From: Streptococcus pneumoniae | GTDB lineage: Bacteria > Bacillota > Bacilli > Lactobacillales > Streptococcaceae | NCBI RefSeq assembly: GCF_001113365.1 | Contig: NZ_CKYA01000004.1 | Span: 62,001-126,000, forward strand | Direction: 5' to 3' | DNA length: 64,000 nucleotides | Part shown: piece by piece, positions 8,268-15,643 of the stretch | Layout: every line of letters begins with the position of its first letter | Position numbering within the stretch: position 1 is the stretch's first letter | Program-made: the position numbers and the translations under genes | The notes under the pieces: generated by a model | Databases searched by the model: none | Told to the model about the DNA's origin: nothing | The model's input: only the letters and a program-made list of their open reading frames with translations

Positions 8268-9230
8268 ATGGAAACTTACTACAAAGCCATTAACTGGAAT
8301 GCCATCGAAGATGTCATCGATAAATCAACTTGGGAAAAACTGACGGAGCAATTCTGGCTCGATACACGTATTCCCTTGTCAAACGACTTGGATGACTGGA
8401 GAAAGCTATCTAACAAAGAAAAAGACTTAGTTGGAAAAGTTTTTGGTGGTTTAACCCTTCTTGACACTATGCAATCTGAAACTGGGGTTCAAGCCCTTCG
8501 CGCAGACATCCGTACACCACATGAGGAAGCTGTTTTCAATAACATCCAATTTATGGAATCTGTCCACGCTAAATCTTACTCATCAATCTTTTCTACCTTG
8601 AATACTAAGGCTGAGATTGAAGAAATTTTCGAATGGACCAATACCAATCCTTACCTACAAAAGAAGGCTGAGATTGTCAACGAAATCTACCTAAACGGCA
8701 GCCCACTTGAAAAGAAAGTTGCCAGCGTCTTCCTCGAAACCTTCCTCTTCTACTCTGGTTTCTTCACTCCCCTCTACTATCTCGGTAACAACAAACTAGC
8801 CAACGTTGCAGAAATCATTAAATTGATTATTCGTGACGAGTCTGTTCACGGAACCTACATTGGTTACAAATTCCAACTTGGTTTCAATGAATTGCCTGAA
8901 GAAGAGCAAGAAAAACTCAAAGAATGGATGTACGACCTACTCTATACTCTTTATGAAAATGAAGAAGGCTACACAGAGAGTCTTTATGACGGTGTTGGTT
9001 GGACTGAAGAGGTTAAAACCTTCCTTCGCTACAATGCCAATAAAGCTCTCATGAACATGGGACAAGATCCACTTTTCCCAGATTCAGCTGAAGATGTCAA
9101 CCCAATCGTTATGAACGGTATTTCAACAGGAACTTCCAACCATGACTTCTTCTCTCAAGTCGGAAATGGTTACCTTCTTGGCGAAGTTGAAGCCATGCAA
9201 GATGATGACTACAACTACGGTTTGGACTAA
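8268..9230 (+). CDS. nrdF: Class Ib ribonucleotide reductase, radical-bearing small subunit
   Basis: A 320-residue NrdF that carries the dimetal (manganese or iron) site and tyrosyl radical. Metal-ligand segments are visible in FMESVHAKSYS and RDESVHGTYIGYKF, and the C-terminal acidic-aromatic tail DDDYNYGLD contacts NrdE. No nrdI flavodoxin gene, normally needed for manganese assembly, is adjacent, so it must lie elsewhere. AGAAAGAGA precedes the ATG. The gene ends exactly where a BOX element begins (the last A of its TAA stop is the first base of the repeat). Confidence 0.96.
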   Translation: METYYKAINWNAIEDVIDKSTWEKLTEQFWLDTRIPLSNDLDDWRKLSNKEKDLVGKVFGGLTLLDTMQSETGVQALRADIRTPHEEAVFNNIQFMESVHAKSYSSIFSTLNTKAEIEEIFEWTNTNPYLQKKAEIVNEIYLNGSPLEKKVASVFLETFLFYSGFFTPLYYLGNNKLANVAEIIKLIIRDESVHGTYIGYKFQLGFNELPEEEQEKLKEWMYDLLYTLYENEEGYTESLYDGVGWTEEVKTFLRYNANKALMNMGQDPLFPDSAEDVNPIVMNGISTGTSNHDFFSQVGNGYLLGEVEAMQDDDYNYGLD

Positions 9231-9381
9231 TACTCTTCGAAAATCAAATTCAAACCACGTCAGCTTCGCCTTGCCGTAGATATGCTCACTGACTTCGTCA
9301 GTCTTATCTACAACCTCAAAACTGTGTTTTGAGCAACCTACGGCTAGCTTCCTAGTTTGCTCTTTGATTTTCATTGAGTAT
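9230..9381 (+). repeat. BOX element after nrdF
   Basis: Starts ATACTCTTCGAAAATC and ends TTTTCATTGAGTAT, with boxA (ACGTCAGCTTCGCCTTGCCGTAG), a partial stem containing TGACTTCGTCA, and boxC (CAACCTACGGCTAGCTTCC). It begins at the nrdF stop codon and fills most of the nrdF-lacR gap. Confidence 0.9.
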
Positions 9382-9442
9382 AATTCTCCACCACTCTTAA
9401 CCATCAAAAAGTAAACTAGAAACAACAAAATAATAACTTAAT

Positions 9443-9490
9443 AAAAATATCGAAAGTTTTGAAAATAAACCTCGATATTTTTGTTTTTGT
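9443..9490 (+). terminator. Terminator or operator hairpin upstream of lacR
   Basis: Perfect 11-base inverted repeat AAAAATATCGA / TCGATATTTTT around an 18-base loop, followed by GTTTTTGTTTT. It can end nrdF transcription. Because it lies about 75 bases before lacR it could also serve as an operator; the sequence alone cannot decide. Confidence 0.65.
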
Positions 9491-9564
9491 TTTATTTTGT
9501 TGTTTTTGTATTTGAATGATGAGCTAGTTTATGGTAAGATAGTAGTAGGAAACGAGGTGATAAT

Positions 9565-10326
9565 ATGCTCAAACAAGAAAAATTAACCAAAATTTTAGAG
9601 ATAGTAAATAGTAAAGGAACCATAACGGTTAAACAGATTATGGATGAAATAGCCGTTTCAGATATGACTGCAAGGCGCTATTTACAGGAATTAGCTGATA
9701 AAGATTTGCTGATTCGTGTGCATGGTGGAGCTGAAAAACTTCGAACCAACTCCCTTTTGACTAATGAGCGATCAAATATTGAAAAACAAGCCCTCCAAAC
9801 GGCAGAAAAACAAGAAATAGCCCGTTTTGCAGGCAGTCTAGTAGAAGAAAGAGAAACTATTTTTATTGGACCAGGAACAACATTAGAATTTTTTGCGCGC
9901 GAATTGCCTATTGACAATATCCGCGTCGTGACCAACAGTCTACCTGTCTTTCTAATTTTAAGCGAACGAAAATTAACAGATTTGATTTTGATAGGTGGAA
10001 ATTATCGCGATATTACAGGTGCTTTTGTTGGCACATTGACCCTACAAAATCTCTCTAATCTCCAATTTTCTAAAGCTTTCGTTAGCTGTAATGGTATTCA
10101 AAACGGAGCTCTAGCTACTTTTAGCGAGGAAGAGGGAGAGGCTCAACGCATCGCTTTAAATAATTCTAATAAAAAATATTTACTCGCAGATCATAGTAAG
10201 TTCAATAAGTTTGATTTTTACACTTTTTATAATGTATCAAATCTTGATACTATTGTTTCAGATTCTAAACTAAGTGATTCAATCCTTTTTGAGCTATCTA
10301 AACTTACTAAAGTCATCAAGCCTTAA
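9565..10326 (+). CDS. lacR: DeoR-family repressor of the lactose/galactose genes, LacR
   Basis: A 253-residue DeoR-family regulator. It has a winged helix at residues 5-55 (VKQIMDEIAVSDMTARRYLQEL) and a sugar-phosphate sensing domain with the effector-loop motif FIGPGTTLEFFARELP and a C-terminal LLADHSKF. LacR of streptococci represses the lac genes until tagatose-6-phosphate or a related phosphorylated sugar accumulates. It faces lacG from the far end of the cluster, so it is transcribed on its own, towards the lac operon. GAGGTGA precedes the ATG. Confidence 0.9.
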   Translation: MLKQEKLTKILEIVNSKGTITVKQIMDEIAVSDMTARRYLQELADKDLLIRVHGGAEKLRTNSLLTNERSNIEKQALQTAEKQEIARFAGSLVEERETIFIGPGTTLEFFARELPIDNIRVVTNSLPVFLILSERKLTDLILIGGNYRDITGAFVGTLTLQNLSNLQFSKAFVSCNGIQNGALATFSEEEGEAQRIALNNSNKKYLLADHSKFNKFDFYTFYNVSNLDTIVSDSKLSDSILFELSKLTKVIKP

Positions 10327-10334
10327 TAAACTGA

Positions 10335-10452
10335 AAGATTCTGGGTAACAACTCAATTTCAGAAGTAAATCTTCCCACAATAAAACGCATAGTATCAAGG
10401 TTTTTCAACACCTGATATTATGCGTTTTTCTGTATCAAAGACTTTTTGCCCA
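10335..10452 (+). repeat. Hairpin repeat element, copy 1 (not BOX)
   Basis: A roughly 118-base unit found again at 60236-60356. The core 10382-10428 is an inverted repeat, AAAACGCATAGTATCAAG ... CTGATATTATGCGTTTTT. The outer ends are short inverted repeats (TGGGTAACA left, TTTTTGCCCA right; the other copy has TGGGCAAAAA left). Between them lies CAGAAGTAAATCTTCCCACAA. It lies 3' of lacR, so it may also terminate lacR transcription. Confidence 0.65.
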
Positions 10453-10460
10453 ATTGCTTT

Positions 10461-10543
10461 ATCTGCCACCTCAAAGCTATGCATTGAGAAATCTGCGACT
10501 CGCTTCCTAGTTTAAAATTACTCTTTGATTTTCATTGAGTATA
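10461..10543 (+). repeat. Degenerate BOX fragment (boxC end)
   Basis: ATCTGCCACCTCAAAGCTAT ... CGCTTCCTAGTTT ... CTCTTTGATTTTCATTGAGT matches the boxC half of BOX with several substitutions. No boxA is present. Confidence 0.65.
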
Positions 10544-10609
10544 AGCAACGTGATTAGATAAGAGTTTTGCAGAGTACTAAATACGAGATTTAACTTTTTT
10601 GGAAATTGG

Positions 10610-10867
10610 TTACGATTGTTGAAACGGCATAAAATCTGAATCAAAGGAGATATTATCCCATTCTTCAGGATTGATAAAATTTAAAAAGATATTTTTAAAT
10701 TCTTCCAGCTCATAATCTGAATGACAAATCCATTCTTTACCAGTCGAGACATACCATTTTCCAAGACTTTTCAGTTCCTCATTCGTCAAACACGGTATTT
10801 GAGAACATTTTTCGAAATTTATAATATAAACTTTTTCATAAATAGATTGGATAAAATCTTTGAACAT
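10610..10867 (-). CDS. Small protein of unknown function
   Basis: I do not recognise this 85-residue protein. It is acidic and aromatic-rich, with two tryptophans near the middle (KWYVSTGKEWICHSDYELEEF), a PEEWDN turn and no membrane segment or signal peptide. A GTGAGG ribosome site lies 7 bases before the ATG, and the base composition looks coding. It follows lacG by about 40 bases in the same direction, so it may be the last gene of the lac transcript. A role in sugar use is only suggested by position. Small soluble immunity-type proteins have a similar look, but nothing here proves it. Confidence 0.55.
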   Translation of the reverse strand: MFKDFIQSIYEKVYIINFEKCSQIPCLTNEELKSLGKWYVSTGKEWICHSDYELEEFKNIFLNFINPEEWDNISFDSDFMPFQQS

Positions 10868-10909
10868 CTTTTTGCCTCACTAAAATTCTATATCTAATGA
10901 CTCATTCTA

Positions 10910-12316
10910 CTACTCAATCACTTGAGTTTCCGCTACTTTCTTGTACCAATGAGCTGATTTCTTAGGATAACGTTCTTGAGTTTCAAAGTCTACATAGAAG
11001 AGACCATAACGTTTCTCATAACCGTTTGACCATGAGAAGACGTCCATCAATGACCAAATGAAGTAACCTTTTACATTAGCTCCATCTGCAATCGCATCAG
11101 ACAAGACCTCCAAGTGTTGTTTCACATAATCAATACGTCCATCATCGTAAACAGTGTTATCAACGAACTCATCTTTATAGCCTAGACCATTTTCAGTGAT
11201 GTAGATTTTCTTGTAGTTTGGATAATCTTTCTTCACACGCATAATTTGGTCATACAAACCTTGAGGGTAGATAATCCAATCCCAATCTGTACGTGGTACA
11301 TAATCAGGAGCTACACGACGACCAACACCTTTGATTTGGTATTTAGAGCTTCCTTTCTCACCCTTACCATTATGGATAATTTCAGTTTCTCCATCAAAGG
11401 CTTCCATCCAGTCACTCATATAGTAGTTGATTCCTAGGAAGTCGTTCAAGTCTTTCGCAGCTTCTAATGCTGTAAAATCTTCTTCACGAAGGTCCAAGCT
11501 ACCACCATTGGCAGCCAAGATAGCCTCTACCCCTGCCAGAGTCTTTTCAGAGTAGTGACCCAGATAAGTTGCATCCAAGATAAATTTGTTATGGATAATG
11601 TCCTCCAACTCTGCCGCAATAACATCTGCAGGATTTTCAGGATCCAAAGGATACTTGGTTGGGAGAGCGTGCACGACACCAATTTCCCCTTTATAGCCTT
11701 TCTCTTTGTACAATTTTACCGCGCGTGCATGAGAAACCATCATATTGTGGTGCGATTGGAAAACTTTGGCAAGGTCGTACTGAATACCTGGAGGGAATTT
11801 ACCAACCAAATATTGACCATCACCGATTGGTCCAATTTCATTAAAGGTTGTCCAATAGTTTACTTCTGGAAATTCTTCAAAACAGAAGGCAGCGTAGTCT
11901 ACAAAATGTTCAATATTTTCACGGTTTAAGAAGTCTCCATTTGAGTGGAGAGCTTCTGGCGTGTCAAAGTGATGAAGAGTTACAAAAGGCTCAACATGAC
12001 GTTTGTGACACTCTGCAAATAGATTATGATAAAACTCGACACCTTTAGCATTTACTTGGCCGTAACCAGTCGGAAAAATACGTGACCAGGCAATAGAAAT
12101 TCGAATGCCATTGACACCATACTCTTCTGCTAGCTTGAGGTCAACTGGGTATCGATTGTAAAAATCACTGGCTGGTTCTGCAGTGTACCAGTAGTTATCT
12201 TCAAGATATTTATCCCACGCTACTGGTCCTTTTCCATCAGTATGCGTAGCGCCTTCTGCTTGATAGGCAGCTGTTGCGCCACCGAAAATAAAGTCTTTTG
12301 GTAATGTTTTTGTCAT
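10910..12316 (-). CDS. lacG: 6-phospho-beta-galactosidase
   Basis: A glycoside hydrolase family 1 enzyme that splits lactose-6-phosphate, delivered by LacEF, into glucose and galactose-6-phosphate. The acid/base glutamate is in TFNEIGPI, the nucleophile in ITENGLGY, and the N-terminal FIFGGATAAYQAEG motif is typical. The start is taken at the ATG at 12316 (468 residues, the usual family length); a GTG three codons upstream overlaps the AGGTG ribosome site and is unlikely. It is the last sugar gene of lacTFEG, separated from lacE by a 214-base structured spacer. Confidence 0.95.
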   Translation of the reverse strand: MTKTLPKDFIFGGATAAYQAEGATHTDGKGPVAWDKYLEDNYWYTAEPASDFYNRYPVDLKLAEEYGVNGIRISIAWSRIFPTGYGQVNAKGVEFYHNLFAECHKRHVEPFVTLHHFDTPEALHSNGDFLNRENIEHFVDYAAFCFEEFPEVNYWTTFNEIGPIGDGQYLVGKFPPGIQYDLAKVFQSHHNMMVSHARAVKLYKEKGYKGEIGVVHALPTKYPLDPENPADVIAAELEDIIHNKFILDATYLGHYSEKTLAGVEAILAANGGSLDLREEDFTALEAAKDLNDFLGINYYMSDWMEAFDGETEIIHNGKGEKGSSKYQIKGVGRRVAPDYVPRTDWDWIIYPQGLYDQIMRVKKDYPNYKKIYITENGLGYKDEFVDNTVYDDGRIDYVKQHLEVLSDAIADGANVKGYFIWSLMDVFSWSNGYEKRYGLFYVDFETQERYPKKSAHWYKKVAETQVIE

Positions 12317-12530
12317 TTTTTTCACCTATTTCTTGATTTAAATAAAGTAAAAGTGAGAGGAGAGGAGTCAGTGAGCCATCCTTCTCCATCTCACTTCTTG
12401 TACCAAGTCACCGAATTGTGACATGAGGAGGTAAAAACAATATCTTTTTACCGACAAATTAACAAGGCGATTAGGAAATTCGCCATAGCGATTTCCGTAA
12501 CGAGAGGAGACTGTTTCACAGTTCCTAGCC
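12317..12530 (-). promoter_or_regulatory. Structured lacE-lacG spacer with four stem-loops
   Basis: The spacer holds four successive inverted repeats: 12351-12396 (AAGTGAGA...TCTCACTT, extended by GGAGAGGA/TCCTTCTCC), 12430-12452 (GGTAAAAA/TTTTTACC), 12474-12496 (GGAAATTCGC/GCGATTTCC) and 12506-12525 (GGAGACTGT/ACAGTTCC). The tight packing suggests mRNA processing, stabilisation or partial termination that sets LacG relative to LacE. No convincing protein is encoded here. Confidence 0.55.
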
Positions 12531-14222
12531 TTAATCGAATTGCGCTTGTACGAATGCAAGAGCACCTTTTCCATCACGGGTTAATTTGATGTATTGAGCA
12601 CCTTCTGTTTTCGCAAGTTTAATACCGAGTTTATCAGTTTCTGCTTTCATGTCTTCAAAGTTTGAAGCAACTTGAGGAGCAAGGATAACAAGATCAAACT
12701 CTGGCAACATTTCACGGTGAGCACCATAGCCACCTGCTGCTGCTTTCACAGGAACATTGTATTCTGCAGCTGCCTTGTTCAAAGCATTTGCAAGGAGACC
12801 ACTTGTACCTCCACCAGCACAGAGAACGAGGACATTTGTTTCTTCAGTGATGGTATTTTGTGTTGCTTCTACACCCGCTTTTTCAAGAATAGCATCTGCT
12901 TTTGCAGTGTTGAAGTTTGCAGCAACTTTTTCTTTCAATTCATCATTAGATTTACCTGAACGTTCTTCTTCGAGAATTTGTTCATCATAGACCTTAAGGA
13001 ATGGATAGTAAATGACTACGTCAACCACGATTAGGAGGGCAGCTAGAACGAATGATAGAACTTGGAAGTTAGTTCCAAGAACTAGACCTAGTGGAGCTGG
13101 GGTTGTCCATGGTAGATTAGCGGTAAATGAATTCATTCCAAGAGTTTCAATAAAGAATTTAAAGATCCATACATTTGCGATAGGAGCAAAGATAAATGGA
13201 ATGAAGAAAATCGGGTTCAATACAAGTGGTGCACCAAACAAGATAGGTTCATTTACACCAAAGAAGGTAGGAACTACTGAAGCACGTCCGATTGCACGGT
13301 TACGTTTTGATTTTGTTAACCACATGAACATGAATGGAACAACTAGTGTCGCACCTGTACCACCCATGGTAACGATAAACATTTGTGTACCAGAAGTAAG
13401 AATCTTGTCAGCGTGCATACCTTGTTGGAGAAGGTTCAAGTTGACTTCGGCATTGGCATAGGTAATTGCTGCGATAGCAGGTTCAACAATAGATGGACCA
13501 TGGATACCAACAAACCAGAAGAAGGCAAAGGCACCAAAGATAATCGTAATACCTAGATAACCATCAGCAGCAGAGAATAATGGTGCAAAGAATTTACCGA
13601 TTGATTCAGCTACGCTTGCACCAACAAAATGACGAGCTAGTAAATCAAGAGCATAAAGTGAAACAACTGAGAGAGTGAATGGAATCACATCTTTAAAGAC
13701 TTGTGAGATATTTGGTGGAACTTCGTCAGGCATACGAATAGTGACGTTGTTCTTAACACAAAACTTATAGATGGCCACAGTAACAAAGGCAGCAAGGAAG
13801 GCTGAAAGCAAACCTTTTGTTCCAAGGAAATCTGTTGCAAAACCACCTGCAATTGGGTCAGCCGCCAACATCAACAAACCAACAATTGCTGCCAACAATG
13901 TTGACATATAGTTGATTTGATTGGTTTTCTCCATGCTTCGATTGACTGAGTCAGTCAAAGATTTAGCTGTTGTACCAGCTACCAAGAGAGCCAGAATTCC
14001 CATTGAATAGCTGTAAGGTTTCATCAGAAAAGCTACAACTTCATCAGACCATTTAAAGCCCCATGAGTTTGGTACAAAGGCAATCAAGATAAAAATACTT
14101 GAGAAGAGAATAACAGGCATACCTGCAATGAAACCATCACGAATAGCACGAAGATAGATATTACGAGATAGTTTCTCAAAGAAAGGCTTTCCTTTCTCGA
14201 TAAATGCAATTAGTTTATTCAT
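12531..14222 (-). CDS. lacE: Lactose-specific PTS permease, EIICB
   Basis: A 563-residue fusion of the membrane channel EIIC (about residues 1-430, around ten hydrophobic segments) and the cytoplasmic EIIB domain. The EIIB phosphorylation cysteine is in VLVLCAGGGTSGLLANAL (about residue 470). It imports lactose as lactose-6-phosphate, taking phosphate from LacF. The ATG overlaps the lacF stop by one base (TAATG), and the ribosome site GAGGAG lies in the lacF tail, so translation is coupled. It belongs to lacTFEG, controlled by LacT antitermination and catabolite repression. Confidence 0.95.
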   Translation of the reverse strand: MNKLIAFIEKGKPFFEKLSRNIYLRAIRDGFIAGMPVILFSSIFILIAFVPNSWGFKWSDEVVAFLMKPYSYSMGILALLVAGTTAKSLTDSVNRSMEKTNQINYMSTLLAAIVGLLMLAADPIAGGFATDFLGTKGLLSAFLAAFVTVAIYKFCVKNNVTIRMPDEVPPNISQVFKDVIPFTLSVVSLYALDLLARHFVGASVAESIGKFFAPLFSAADGYLGITIIFGAFAFFWFVGIHGPSIVEPAIAAITYANAEVNLNLLQQGMHADKILTSGTQMFIVTMGGTGATLVVPFMFMWLTKSKRNRAIGRASVVPTFFGVNEPILFGAPLVLNPIFFIPFIFAPIANVWIFKFFIETLGMNSFTANLPWTTPAPLGLVLGTNFQVLSFVLAALLIVVDVVIYYPFLKVYDEQILEEERSGKSNDELKEKVAANFNTAKADAILEKAGVEATQNTITEETNVLVLCAGGGTSGLLANALNKAAAEYNVPVKAAAGGYGAHREMLPEFDLVILAPQVASNFEDMKAETDKLGIKLAKTEGAQYIKLTRDGKGALAFVQAQFD

Positions 14223-14539
14223 TACTTAACTCCTCTCTTGTAGAGTTCGATTAAATGGTGCATCAAATCTTTTAACAAAATAGTTGTCATCAAGTGGTCT
14301 TGGCCATGCATCATGGTTACGCTATAAGCCAAATCCTCGCCAGTTGCTTCCTTGGTCAATAGACTTGTTTGCGCGTGGTGTGCCTCTGCGATACAGCTAC
14401 CAGCTTCCTCTACAAGAGCGTCCGCTTTTTCAAAATCACCAGCTTCAGCAGCCTTCAAGGCTTCCAATAGTTTTGAACGAGCATCGCCAGCATAGGCTAC
14501 GATTTCAAAACCTAACAATGTTACTTCTTCTCTATTCAT
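14222..14539 (-). CDS. lacF: Lactose-specific PTS EIIA
   Basis: A 105-residue all-helical EIIA of the lactose/cellobiose type. The phosphorylated histidine is His78 in VTMMHGQDHLMTT, and the trimer-forming first helix begins REEVTLLGFEIVAYAGDARSKL. It passes phosphate from HPr to the EIIB domain of LacE. AAGGAG lies about 9 bases before the ATG, and lacT ends 34 bases upstream, all within one transcript. Confidence 0.95.
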   Translation of the reverse strand: MNREEVTLLGFEIVAYAGDARSKLLEALKAAEAGDFEKADALVEEAGSCIAEAHHAQTSLLTKEATGEDLAYSVTMMHGQDHLMTTILLKDLMHHLIELYKRGVK

Positions 14540-14573
14540 GATAGAATTCTCCTTATATAATTTTAAATAATTT

Positions 14574-15410
14574 TTATGATAATAAACGTTGGATATGTAG
14601 AACTAGATAAACTCGTTCACTTTTATACAAATCAAGACCTGTATGTTGCGTAATCACATCATAGATCTTAGAACCAATCTCGAAGGCTTTTGGATAGGAT
14701 TGTTTGATATGGTCTTCCATATCCAGAAGTGATTGGTTATCATCTCTAGATCTGTCTAAATAATCCAAGAAATAATTCAGATGAATCATAAAGCGATCAT
14801 AGAAATGGGTATTCTCTTTGGTTCGTTGAATTGCATAGTCCTTTAAAACTTCTTCAACATTCCTGAGAATTTCTTTCCTCTTATCAATCGACTCCACAAG
14901 TTCCACTTCATTCTCGCCTTCTGCATTGATGAAATGATAAGCAATCCGAATAATTTCGTCCTCAGGAAAATGATCTGCTAGCTTCTGGCGGTAAATTTCA
15001 AAAGCTTCATTTGCGATTTGAAAAGCGACAGGATACTTAGTGGAAATATCTGGCAGATTACTATCCTTGTACCTTCCTTGTGCTAGAGCTTGGTAAGAAC
15101 AGTAAATATGATCTGTCAAGGTTACATAGAGATACTCTTGAATCGGATAATGATATTTCTTTGATAGCTTATCAATGATTTCATAAGTCACTGTGATAAA
15201 ATCAAGCGGAACATCTTTGAGGAGAGCCATAAAGTTTTCTCTGGACTCTTCGGTCTTCATCCGAAAGATTTTCTCAACCTGATGTTCAGCAATCAAATCC
15301 CCCTTCTTCTTTCCAAATGCAATCCCCTTACCAATCACAATCACTTCTTCTCCCTTATCATTTCTGACAAGCGAGACATTGTGATTCATTGGATTTAGAA
15401 TTCGATACAT
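14574..15410 (-). CDS. lacT: BglG-type transcription antiterminator LacT
   Basis: A 278-residue BglG/SacY-family protein. The N-terminal RNA-binding domain (about 1-55, MYRILNPMNHNVSLV) is followed by two PTS-regulated domains with conserved histidines (YPIQEYLYVTLTDHI and VYLVLHIQRLL). It binds the RAT hairpin in its own leader (15498-15527) and lets RNA polymerase pass the overlapping terminator when lactose is imported. AAAGGAGG lies 6 bases before the ATG. It is the first gene of lacTFEG. Confidence 0.93.
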   Translation of the reverse strand: MYRILNPMNHNVSLVRNDKGEEVIVIGKGIAFGKKKGDLIAEHQVEKIFRMKTEESRENFMALLKDVPLDFITVTYEIIDKLSKKYHYPIQEYLYVTLTDHIYCSYQALAQGRYKDSNLPDISTKYPVAFQIANEAFEIYRQKLADHFPEDEIIRIAYHFINAEGENEVELVESIDKRKEILRNVEEVLKDYAIQRTKENTHFYDRFMIHLNYFLDYLDRSRDDNQSLLDMEDHIKQSYPKAFEIGSKIYDVITQHTGLDLYKSERVYLVLHIQRLLS

Positions 15411-15456
15411 GTCAACCTCCTTTTATATTTTAAAGGTATATGAGTATAAAAAATGA

Positions 15457-15500
15457 CCACAAATGAACTAGAAAATCAGCCGATTTCTAATTCACCTGTG
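15457..15500 (-). terminator. Leader terminator controlled by LacT
   Basis: Read on the minus strand, CACAGGTGAATTAGAAATC pairs with GATTTTCTAGTTCATTTGTG and is followed by TCATTTTTT. The first bases of the stem are shared with the antiterminator sequence at 15498-15527, so the two structures exclude each other. Confidence 0.85.
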
Positions 15501-15527
15501 ATCATGCCTAATATTACTTAGTAACAC
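15498..15527 (-). promoter_or_regulatory. RAT antiterminator site for LacT
   Basis: The minus-strand sequence GTGTTACT...AGGCATGATCAC matches the ribonucleic antiterminator pattern of BglG-family targets (GGnTTACT...AGGCATGA-like). It ends inside the terminator stem and lies 25 bases after the -10. Confidence 0.8.
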
Positions 15528-15552
15528 TCACCTTGTATTAACTTGTGATTTA

Positions 15553-15581
15553 AGTATAGCACAAGTAAGTTATTTTGTAAA
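15553..15581 (-). promoter_or_regulatory. Promoter of lacTFEG
   Basis: -35 TTTACA (15576-15581), 17-base spacer, extended -10 TGCTATACT (hexamer at 15553-15558), about 140 bases before lacT. It separates lacTFEG from the upstream lacABCD genes. Confidence 0.8.
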
Positions 15582-15589
15582 CCTTTACA
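15576..15589. promoter_or_regulatory. cre-like site over the lacT -35 box
   Basis: TGTAAACCTTTACA, a perfect-arm palindrome that differs from the CcpA consensus TGWAANCGNTNWCA at one central base. Binding here would block the -35 and give carbon catabolite repression. Confidence 0.6.
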
Positions 15590-15643
15590 TACAACTTTTT
15601 TTAAAAATTTTTAGATTCATGTTCCTAACCTAGGAGGACTTTC

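Noticed and set aside
12368..12577. 69-residue frame in the lacE-lacG spacer
   Set aside because: It crosses the stem-loops and the lacE 3' end, without a ribosome site or protein-like composition.
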